Origin: Pseudomonas sp. MIACH
GTDB lineage: Bacteria; Pseudomonadota; Gammaproteobacteria; Pseudomonadales; Pseudomonadaceae
Direction of reading: 5' to 3'
DNA length: 64,000 bases
Assembly (NCBI RefSeq): GCF_001269925.1
Contig: NZ_LHVO01000058.1
Location: forward strand, 124,001 to 188,000
Shown here piece by piece: positions 52,124 through 59,103 of this stretch; the first letter of the stretch is position 1; each line of letters starts with the position of its first letter. The notes below the pieces were generated by a model. That model saw only the letters and a list, made by a program, of their open reading frames with translations, did no database searches and was not told the DNA's origin. The translations under genes and the position numbers were made by a program.

Positions 52124-52188
52124 GTACAGTATTTTTTCAGGGAATGTGGCTTTAAGGAAAAATACGTGTAGGAAAAAGCTGGCTTCCT

Positions 52189-52545
52189 CTAGAGCCAAGT
52201 ACCCCAAAAGCCCCAACTGACAGCCCAAAACATCACAAGCCGATAAGGCCATACGGCCCAACGCTTGAGGGCAAGGGGGATGGCGGCCAGCTCTACCTCG
52301 GTCACAAGACCGTCTTTCACGGAGCGTTTTGGTGTGCGAAGGATGTCAATCAACAGCGCCATGCGATTACCCCGATTGAGCTGCTGGTTTCGTTCCCAGC
52401 GTTGCCAATATTTACGAACCTCCGCGTTTTCACTGAAATAACTTTCCAGCTCGTCGAGCTTTGTACGCCCGGCATATAGCATCAGGCCCAAAACAACGAA
52501 CGTTCCAATGATCATCACAAGGGTGTAGACGAAAAAAAACGACAT
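52189..52545 (-). CDS. Small two-helix membrane protein, candidate immunity protein
   Basis: A 118-residue protein with a TM helix at the N-terminus (FVYTLVMIIGTFVVLGLMLY), a charged central part (about 28-88, with KLDELESYFSENAEVRKYWQ) and a second hydrophobic Trp-rich segment at the C-terminus (VMFWAVSWGFWGTWL). I do not recognise the family. It starts 2 bp after the stop of the gene for a glycine-zipper protein, and membrane proteins encoded directly behind pore-forming toxins are commonly their immunity partners; that role is inferred from this arrangement. Confidence 0.6.
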   Translation of the reverse strand: MSFFFVYTLVMIIGTFVVLGLMLYAGRTKLDELESYFSENAEVRKYWQRWERNQQLNRGNRMALLIDILRTPKRSVKDGLVTEVELAAIPLALKRWAVWPYRLVMFWAVSWGFWGTWL

Positions 52546-52547
52546 CG

Positions 52548-53543
52548 TTAAGCGCCTTCTGGTTGAAATATCAAATCACCATCAATCTCTATGATCCTTC
52601 CGCCCAGGAACGCCCCAGCATCGCCGCCTTTACTGCCGCCTATATACCCTCCCGCAGCCCCACCGATAACTCCACAGGTAAGTGCGCCACTTCCCCTAGT
52701 CGCCACACCTAAAAAAATGGTGCATGCGCGACGAGTCAGTTCAGCGCCTAATCCCCCAGCTCCAGCCGCCCCCGCCACTCCCCCCACCAACCTCCCCGTC
52801 TCCACATACTTAGCCCTCCTCCACTGCGCCTCCCGCCCCGTCACACACGCCTCCTTGATCTCCAGCCCGGTCACGCCCACATCCAGCGCGATCCCCATGA
52901 AAGTCCCGTTTCCCAACCACTTGGACATCTGCGCAATCTCGCGCATGCGCTTTGCATACCCCGCGATCTCGCCTTTATGCAGATAGCTTTTGGTCGAAAT
53001 CCCCAGCACCTTCTTCAACGACTCATTGCCCTGCAACCCCGTGCCGAACCGTGCCGCGCCTTGCAGTTGCAGATCCAAGCGCCGGAACAAGGCCTGGCGC
53101 TGTTTGATAAAGCCATCCCGGTCCAACGCACCGTCCTTCAAGCGCTGATGCAACCGCTCGATTTCCTCCAGGGTCTGCGCCACCTCATTGAGATGCCGCG
53201 ACCAGGCCGATGTCGCACTGCCGATACCCATCGATCCGTAGGCCATGAAGCTCTGCAGCAAGTCATAGTTGCCGATCAACTCCCTGCCCGCCGAGGTATA
53301 CATTTCCAGATTGCGCCGAACTGTTTCGCCATGGCGCATCAACCAGGCTTCCTCGCTCGAACAGCTCACGCTGTACGGATCGGGAATAATCACCAATTGA
53401 CCCGGCGCGACCAGACCGGGGCGCAGGTGCCGGTTGAGCACATCAAAATGATCGGAGCGCTGCTGGCTCGGGGCGCCGCCCATGAGGCGGGATTTCAAAT
53501 GGGTGTAGTCCGTTGTGCGGTCGTTGATATAGCTCTGCGCCAT
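52548..53543 (-). CDS. Unrecognised protein with C-terminal glycine zipper, candidate pore-forming toxin
   Basis: A 331-residue protein without a signal peptide. Residues 37-56 (NRHLRPGLVAPGQLVIIPDP) resemble a LysM-like turn; 60-210 is helical and charged (coiled-coil-like 115-160); 205-225 is a hydrophobic segment; 250-317 is strongly Gly/Ala-rich with GxxxG spacing (GRLVGGVAGAAGAGGLGAEL, GVIGGAAGGYIGGSKGGDAG). Glycine zippers of this kind occur in pore-forming secreted effectors. Lack of a signal peptide fits delivery by a type VI or contact system, and the next gene encodes a membrane protein suitable as immunity. No secretion genes are in view. Function is a hypothesis. Confidence 0.55.
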   Translation of the reverse strand: MAQSYINDRTTDYTHLKSRLMGGAPSQQRSDHFDVLNRHLRPGLVAPGQLVIIPDPYSVSCSSEEAWLMRHGETVRRNLEMYTSAGRELIGNYDLLQSFMAYGSMGIGSATSAWSRHLNEVAQTLEEIERLHQRLKDGALDRDGFIKQRQALFRRLDLQLQGAARFGTGLQGNESLKKVLGISTKSYLHKGEIAGYAKRMREIAQMSKWLGNGTFMGIALDVGVTGLEIKEACVTGREAQWRRAKYVETGRLVGGVAGAAGAGGLGAELTRRACTIFLGVATRGSGALTCGVIGGAAGGYIGGSKGGDAGAFLGGRIIEIDGDLIFQPEGA

Positions 53544-53680
53544 GCCCTACATCCGAGATGCAAAGAAGATGGCGTCGAAATATAAGCAAGCACCTACGCC
53601 CCGAACACAAGCGCAGGTGGGTCGAATTGCATTTGGGAAGTTGCCTACTTCACGAAGAAACAGCGCCTACAGAAACAACC

Positions 53681-54859
53681 CTAATAACCGGTCATCTCCA
53701 GGTAACCCACCCCACCGTCAAACCGCACCGGTCCTTCCCAGTACGGAATACTCAGGTTCATCCAGGCGTTCGGGTTGACAGCCTGGGTGGTGATATCCAG
53801 TTGCTTGCTGGGAATCTTCAGCGACCAGCGTGTGGGAATGTGGCGTCCGTCGATGACTGTTGTGTCCAGCGGTGCCAGTTGGATATCGGCGTTGTGCAGG
53901 GTCTGGGTGTGGCCTTCGCGGTTGATCCAGGTGCCGGTCAGGTAGGACGCGCCGTCGGTTTGCCGCACACGAAACAGCATCAACTGCTCGCCTCGGTCCA
54001 GGTGCAGGGAGAACCAGTCCCAACCGGTCTGGCTGGCGGTCAACGGTTGGCTGCTCCATTCGCGGTCGAGCCAGGCCGGGCCGCTGACTTGATACGTTGT
54101 GCCGTCGATGCTGACGCTGCCATTGGCGGTAAAAAACGGCTGGCTGTAGTAATACGACGCCTGGCCCTGGTCGGATTTTCGGCTGTAGCCGTTGTCGCCC
54201 TGCAGCACCAGCGGGCGGCTGGAGGTCAGGCGCAGGTCGTAGGCAAATTGCGCACCGTTGGCCTTGAGTTGCATGTCCGCCAACGCGCTCGCGGCACCGG
54301 GTTGGCTGGCAAAATTCCAGTCGTCGATCCAGGCGTTGAACGGCACTGCCTGCGCCCCGGCCTGGCCGACGCCGCCACGGGCGAAGCGTTCGGCGGCATA
54401 GTGGTGGGTGGCGGAGGTGACGGCGGCGTGGCCGAGCCATACGGTCGAGTCGTGCCAGCCCGCTTGCGTCGGCCCAGCCTTGAGGGCGTTGCGAAACAGC
54501 GTCCATTGCACGCCGAACACATTGCCTTGGGCGTCCTTGAGGTTGGCGGTGACGTACCACCACTCGATCCGAAAGCCATCGTGGGGGCCATGGTCCTCGG
54601 GAAAGCTGAAGACCTTGCCGGGCAGCACCTGGGCAAAGTCGGCCGCATCACTGCCCAGGCCGGCGAAGCTTTCCGGCGGCGCAGGTTGTTGGTCGCACGC
54701 GCCTAACAGCAAAAGAAGAAGCCCTGTAGGAGCGAGCTTGCTCGCGAAAAACGTCAACGATAACGCGGGCATTCCGGCTGCACGCGGCGCTCTTGGTTTT
54801 TTCGCGAGCAAGCTCGCTCCTACAGAGAGGACAGCCAGGAACAGAGGCTTAATCTTCAT
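53681..54859 (-). CDS. AttH/CrtC-like lipocalin-domain lipoprotein with REPIN-altered signal peptide
   Basis: A lipoprotein with an AttH/hydroxyneurosporene-synthase-like fold (FSFPEDHGPHDGFRIEWWYV, AWLDREWSSQPLTASQTGWD, MLFRVRQTDGASYLTGTW), the secreted partner of AttEFGH-type ABC systems. The start at 54859 overlaps the permease stop by 11 bp. Residues 12-45 are encoded by a 102-bp REPIN (54724-54825) placed in frame inside the signal peptide; the original was probably MKIKPLFLAVL joined to LLLLLGAC. The present lipobox LLGAC has its Cys at 55. An ATG inside the REPIN (54772, residue 30) would give a workable 25-residue signal before that Cys. Confidence 0.8.
   Translation of the reverse strand: MKIKPLFLAVLSVGASLLAKKPRAPRAAGMPALSLTFFASKLAPTGLLLLLLGACDQQPAPPESFAGLGSDAADFAQVLPGKVFSFPEDHGPHDGFRIEWWYVTANLKDAQGNVFGVQWTLFRNALKAGPTQAGWHDSTVWLGHAAVTSATHHYAAERFARGGVGQAGAQAVPFNAWIDDWNFASQPGAASALADMQLKANGAQFAYDLRLTSSRPLVLQGDNGYSRKSDQGQASYYYSQPFFTANGSVSIDGTTYQVSGPAWLDREWSSQPLTASQTGWDWFSLHLDRGEQLMLFRVRQTDGASYLTGTWINREGHTQTLHNADIQLAPLDTTVIDGRHIPTRWSLKIPSKQLDITTQAVNPNAWMNLSIPYWEGPVRFDGGVGYLEMTGY
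54724..54825. repeat. REPIN inserted in the coding sequence of the AttH-like lipoprotein
   Basis: CTGTAGGAGCGAGCTTGCTC and its inverted copy enclose the same ACGTCAACGATAACGCG core as the copy at 5543-5640. Total length is 102 bp, a multiple of three, and no stop codon is created in the gene's frame. Confidence 0.9.
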
Positions 54860-57311
54860 GGGCAAACGTCCTCAACAAATCCGCCGGACGGCTGCGGTAC
54901 AGCTGCCACAGCGGCCAGGCCGACGCCAGCAACGTGGCCAACATCGCCAGCCCCAGCAATTGTGCGAGCTGCCACGGGAACACTTGCAACGGCAGGCGCC
55001 AGCCAAAGGCCTGCACGTTGATCACCGCGTCCAGGCACCACGCCAGCAACAGGCCCAGCGGCAACGCCAGCAGCAACGTGAGCACCGCCAGCAGCCAGGT
55101 TTGCCCCAGGTTCAGCAGCATCAGTTGCCGCCGCGTCACCCCCAACGCCCACAGCGGAGCAAGTTGGCCGAGGCGGCTCTGGCTCTGGGTCAGCAGGCTG
55201 ATGAACAGCGCCACGCCGGCCACGCCCAAGGTCAGGCTATTGAGCGCGGCGGTGGCGGCGAAGGTGCGTTCGAATACCTGGCTCGACCAGCCCTTAAGTT
55301 GCTGTTGATCGACAATCCGACTGTCTTCCAGGGCAAAGGCGCGCTGCACTTCACCCACCAGCGGCGCCACGTTTTCCGGTAATACCCGCAGGTTGAAACG
55401 CGCCGGCGTCAGTGTCGGCCAGTGGACCAGCAGGTGCCGGGCGTTGACCAGCACATGGCCCTTGGGGTTGCCGTAATCGGCGTACACCCCCACCAAGGTG
55501 GGCGACCACACACCGTGCGGCGTGGGAATGCTCACCGTGTCACCCAGCTTCACGCCGAGCCGCCGCGCCAGTTGTTCGCTGAGCATCAGCGTCTCGCCTT
55601 GCTGCAACTGGTCCCACGGCGCGCTCACTGCTTCCAGCAACGGCCAGTGCTGGCGATAGGTAGGGTCGTCGACCACGCCAAACAGGTCCGCCGGCCAACC
55701 CTGCAATTGCACCGCGACCTGCCAGGTGGGCAACACGGTTTGCACCAACGGTTGCTGCGCCAGCCAGGCGCTGAGTTGCTCTGCCTGGGCCGGGTTTTGC
55801 GGGTTGAGGTACAGCTCGGCGGTGAGGCGTTGCTCCAGCCAGTTGTTGAAAGTGTGGCGAAAGCCCGAGGTCATGGAGCCTGCGCCGATATTCGCCGCCA
55901 GGGCCAACAGCAGCGCCATCAATGCCAGGCTCAGGGCCGGCAGTTGTTGACGGCAGTCGGCCAGAAACCATTGGCCCAGCACCGAACGGCTGCGCCCCAG
56001 CAACGCCTCCAACAGGCCATTGAGCAACACCGGCAAGCCCAGAGCAGCGCCGAGCAGCAAGGCCGCCATCAACACAAACCCGGCGGCCAGGCTGTCGCCC
56101 AGCCATAACGCCAACAACGCGATCAGCAAGGCCGTAGCCGCGACCCAGCCCTGACGCCGCAACCAACGTCCATGGGCCTCGTGCCAGGCCTGGGCGTTGG
56201 CCAGCGCCAGCAACGGCAGACGCGCCGCCCGCCACAGGCTGCTGGCGCCGGCAAGCAAGGCGCCGAGCAAACTCAAGCCCAACCCAGCCACCCACCACCC
56301 TGGGCTCAAGCTCAATTGGCCCGGCACCTCGGCGCCATACAAACCACGCAGGCTGGCGGCCACATCCGGCAGCAACAGGCTGGCCAGCAGGTAACCGCTG
56401 GCGACGCCGAGCACGCCCCCCAGTACCGACAAGGCACCCAGCTCCACCCCCAGGCCGAGGATCAGCATCCGCGCACTCACCCCGCAGGCGCGCAAGGTGC
56501 GCAACAGCCCGCGCCGCTGCTCCAGGGCCAGGCCGATGGCCGCGTGCACGATAAACAGCCCCACCACAAACGACAGGAAGCCCAGCGCATCAAGGTTCAG
56601 GTGAAAGCTCTCGGTCAACCGCGCAAGGTTATTCTCCTCGCCCTGCTTGAGCTGCAACCCGGCGGGCGGTGTGGGATGGCGCGCGGCGAAGGCCTTGTCC
56701 ACCAGCAGGCGCGAGAGCTGACCGGGCATCTCCAGCAGCACCTGGGCAAAACCGATATCGGTGAGCAACAGGCCGGGCGCCATATCCGGCTGGACCTGCA
56801 ACGGCGGCAGGCGCTGCCCGTTCAGCGTGAGCGGTTGCTGGCCTGCGCGCAGCCCCAGGGCCTGCAAGGTCTGCGGCGCGATCCAGGTACGCCCCGGCGG
56901 TTCAAAGAAGGCCAGCATCTGCGCCTGGCTCAAACGCTGCCCCGCCACCGCGCCGCTGCCGGGCAACGACAGCGGCTCAATGCCCATCAATTGCAGGCGC
57001 ACGTCCTCATGCCCCTTGAGTTGCAGGCGCCCCTGTACCACCGGCGACACCGGCCAACCGGCGCGGCGCAGTTCGGCAAAGCGCGTTTGCGCGAAACTGG
57101 CAGCGTCCGGCGCACTCAGGCTGGCCTGGGGTTCGCCGCCGATCAATTGGCTGGCGCGCGCGTAGCTGTCGCGAGCCTGGCTGTTGAGGGCCTGCACCCC
57201 GGTCAGCAGCGCGGTGGCCAGCCATAGGCCGGTGAGCACGCTGAAGAACTGCACCGGATGCCGGCGCCAATGGCTGAGCAAAGCGCGCAAGGTCCAGTAA
57301 AACACCCTCAC
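54849..57311 (-). CDS. Large FtsX-type ABC permease (YbbP/AttFG-like)
   Basis: An 820-residue permease with two FtsX domains: TM1 near 17-38, a periplasmic domain to about 245, three TM helices (about 250-365), further paired TMs (about 385-435), TM near 455-475, a second periplasmic domain to about 685 and three final TMs (LGVAGVALFISLLTQSQSRL and on). It looks like AttF and AttG joined in one chain, as in YbbP. Starts with GTG at 57311, overlapping the ATPase stop. Probably extracts or releases a lipid-linked or peptide substrate with the ATPase and the AttH-like lipoprotein. Confidence 0.82.
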   Translation of the reverse strand: MRVFYWTLRALLSHWRRHPVQFFSVLTGLWLATALLTGVQALNSQARDSYARASQLIGGEPQASLSAPDAASFAQTRFAELRRAGWPVSPVVQGRLQLKGHEDVRLQLMGIEPLSLPGSGAVAGQRLSQAQMLAFFEPPGRTWIAPQTLQALGLRAGQQPLTLNGQRLPPLQVQPDMAPGLLLTDIGFAQVLLEMPGQLSRLLVDKAFAARHPTPPAGLQLKQGEENNLARLTESFHLNLDALGFLSFVVGLFIVHAAIGLALEQRRGLLRTLRACGVSARMLILGLGVELGALSVLGGVLGVASGYLLASLLLPDVAASLRGLYGAEVPGQLSLSPGWWVAGLGLSLLGALLAGASSLWRAARLPLLALANAQAWHEAHGRWLRRQGWVAATALLIALLALWLGDSLAAGFVLMAALLLGAALGLPVLLNGLLEALLGRSRSVLGQWFLADCRQQLPALSLALMALLLALAANIGAGSMTSGFRHTFNNWLEQRLTAELYLNPQNPAQAEQLSAWLAQQPLVQTVLPTWQVAVQLQGWPADLFGVVDDPTYRQHWPLLEAVSAPWDQLQQGETLMLSEQLARRLGVKLGDTVSIPTPHGVWSPTLVGVYADYGNPKGHVLVNARHLLVHWPTLTPARFNLRVLPENVAPLVGEVQRAFALEDSRIVDQQQLKGWSSQVFERTFAATAALNSLTLGVAGVALFISLLTQSQSRLGQLAPLWALGVTRRQLMLLNLGQTWLLAVLTLLLALPLGLLLAWCLDAVINVQAFGWRLPLQVFPWQLAQLLGLAMLATLLASAWPLWQLYRSRPADLLRTFAHED

Positions 57312-57979
57312 GTCGGCACGACCTTTCCATGATGCAGCACCACCTGCCGGTCCAGGCGCGCGGCGATGCGTGGGCTGTGGGTGACCATCAACAGACTGGT
57401 GGGGCTGTCGCGCAACAGGTCCAGCAACAGCTGCAACACCTCATCGCTGGTGGCTTCGTCGAGGTTGCCGGTGGGCTCGTCGGCCAACAGTAAACCTGGG
57501 CGCGAGGCCAGCGCCCGCCCCACCGCCACCCGTTGCTGCTGGCCGCCCGAGAGTTGTTCCGGGTAACGCTTGAGCAAGTCCCCCAGGCCCAGGCGCTCAA
57601 CCAATTGCGCCTGCCACTGCGGATCAAAACGCCCCGCCAAGCGGGCCTGGAACGCCAGGTTGTCCTCGACGCGCAGGCTGCCGATCAGGTTGAACTGCTG
57701 GAACACCAGACCGATTTCGGTACGCCGCCAGTGCGCCAGGTGCGCCTCGCTCATCTGGTCGAGGCGCTGTTCGCCCACCTGGATACGGCCGCTGTCCACC
57801 CGATCGAGCCCGGCCACCAAGTGCAACAAGGTGCTCTTGCCACTGCCGGATTCGCCCATCAACGCCAGGCTGCTGCGCGCGGCCAGGTGCAAATCGACTC
57901 CCGCCAACACCGGCAACGGGCCCTGGGGGGTGGCGTAGCTTTTGAAGACACCTTGCACCTGCAGCATGGGAACACTCAT
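57308..57979 (-). CDS. ABC ATPase of the LolD/YbbA group (AttE-like)
   Basis: An ATPase of about 223 residues with Walker A GESGSGKSTLL, signature LSGGQQQRVAVGRALA and Walker B LLLADEPTGNLDEATSDEV, the MacB/LolD pattern. I start it at 57979 (MSVPMLQVQGVFKSY); a longer frame to 58084 lacks support, and no clear ribosome site is visible for either. Partner of the 820-residue permease. Confidence 0.85.
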   Translation of the reverse strand: MSVPMLQVQGVFKSYATPQGPLPVLAGVDLHLAARSSLALMGESGSGKSTLLHLVAGLDRVDSGRIQVGEQRLDQMSEAHLAHWRRTEIGLVFQQFNLIGSLRVEDNLAFQARLAGRFDPQWQAQLVERLGLGDLLKRYPEQLSGGQQQRVAVGRALASRPGLLLADEPTGNLDEATSDEVLQLLLDLLRDSPTSLLMVTHSPRIAARLDRQVVLHHGKVVPT

Positions 57980-58108
57980 CGGAGGGGTGGCTATCGAGAA
58001 TAACGGCTGGGGATCGAGGCCACGCGAATTTTTCACATGCTTTTCACCGGCCACCGACCCACCGCACTTTAAATTGCCGGCCAAGCGTCACTCGTCGGCA
58101 ACTTCTTA

Positions 58109-58126
58109 GTTGCCACCCCTGGCAAC
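58109..58126. other. Perfect inverted repeat followed by TTTT
   Basis: GTTGCCA-CCCC-TGGCAAC then TTTTAA on the plus strand, in the divergent gap between the ABC ATPase and the histidine phosphatase genes. It looks like a small terminator in the plus direction but no gene lies before it on that strand; an operator is equally possible. Confidence 0.4.
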
Positions 58127-58139
58127 TTTTAACCGCAGC

Positions 58140-58158
58140 ATGTTCAGCGAAAAGACAG
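58140..58158 (+). repeat. 19-bp element, copy 1 (ATGTTCAGCGAAAAGACAG)
   Basis: Matches 18 of 19 bases of 58943-58961. An 11-bp companion CCACTACGGCT (58182-58192) follows it here but precedes the second copy (58931-58941). Copy 1 lies about 95 bp before the phosphatase gene. Confidence 0.55.
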
Positions 58159-58253
58159 CAGCCCTGTGACAGCCTTCTGCTCCACTACGGCTATTCGCCA
58201 ACACGTTGCGCCTAACTAATACAAGATTGCCAACAGCGTCCAAGGTGAATGAA

Positions 58254-58916
58254 GTGGTTGACATTACCCTGATTAAACCACGCTCGCGCCGAGCCTTTTT
58301 CAAGCGCCTCAAACCGCTCTGGATCGGGCTTGCCGTGGTCACAGTGCTGCTCACTTGCGCGCTGTTCTGGCCGACCTCGCCACGGGACCTGGGCGTAGGC
58401 GATCGCCTGCTGACGTCCCAGGTGCTGCCGCTGTGGCGTGACGGCGACCTGATCGTGCTGGTGCGTCATGAGGAGCGCTGCGACCGTTCGAGCAACCCTT
58501 GCCTGGGCCCGGTGGAAGGCGTGACGATCAATGGCAGCCAGCACGCGGAAAACCTGGGAAAAGCCTTTAAATCATTGGGTATGGACGGCACCGACGTACT
58601 CTCCAGCCCGGCCATTCGCACCGCCCAGACCTCGCGCTTCATGTTCGGCAAAACCGAGATGACCGCCAGCGAACAAGCCGTCTGCGGCAAGGCCATGGGC
58701 GAAGAGTTACTCAGCCACAAACAGGTCGGACGCAACCTCGTCTTCGTCACCCACAGCGGTTGCATTGCCGACTTCGAAACCGCCCTGGGCTTCCCCCACG
58801 CCAAGTTTTCCGAGTACGGCAGCGCGCTGTTCGTGCAGGTGCTGGCCAACGGCAAGTTCAAGGCCCTGGGCATCATGAAAAACCAGGATTGGCCGGCCGC
58901 GCTCAAACAAATCTAA
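58254..58916 (+). CDS. Membrane-anchored histidine phosphatase-family protein (Ais-like)
   Basis: A protein of about 220 residues with one N-terminal TM (LWIGLAVVTVLLTCALFWP) and a histidine phosphatase domain: VLVRHEERCDRS holds the catalytic His (RHE where the family often has RHG), SSPAIRTAQTSRFM and the second His in VFVTHSGCIADF. It is like Ais, the LPS core heptose phosphate phosphatase, and its position before arnT supports a role in LPS change. Start codon is uncertain: I prefer GTG 58254, eight bases after AAGG, over GTG 58245 and TTG 58206. Confidence 0.75.
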   Translation: MVDITLIKPRSRRAFFKRLKPLWIGLAVVTVLLTCALFWPTSPRDLGVGDRLLTSQVLPLWRDGDLIVLVRHEERCDRSSNPCLGPVEGVTINGSQHAENLGKAFKSLGMDGTDVLSSPAIRTAQTSRFMFGKTEMTASEQAVCGKAMGEELLSHKQVGRNLVFVTHSGCIADFETALGFPHAKFSEYGSALFVQVLANGKFKALGIMKNQDWPAALKQI

Positions 58917-58942
58917 GCATTCCCTTCCCGCCACTACGGCTT

Positions 58943-58961
58943 ATGTTCAGCAAAAAGACAG
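58943..58961 (+). repeat. 19-bp element, copy 2 (ATGTTCAGCAAAAAGACAG)
   Basis: Second copy, in the 187-bp gap between the phosphatase gene and arnT, with CCACTACGGCT immediately before it (58931-58941). The remainder of the gap is AT-rich and may hold the arnT promoter. Confidence 0.55.
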
Positions 58962-59103
58962 CCCTCTTCTGGCATGTTTAGTTGCGCCCTTTTATTAAGG
59001 TCGTTATGACTATTTCCCGTTATTCAGTGAACGCTGTGACGACTTTTGCCTTTACTTCATTAGTTGAAAAAACCACCACCAGACGTCAAGGAGCGACGTT
59101 GTC

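Noticed and set aside
52114..52129. CTG-N10-CAG before the PPC gene, resembling a LexA box
   Set aside because: The centre (GATGGATGTA) is not AT-alternating and the flanks are not symmetrical, unlike the box at 31150-31173. Better explained as part of the leader pairing.
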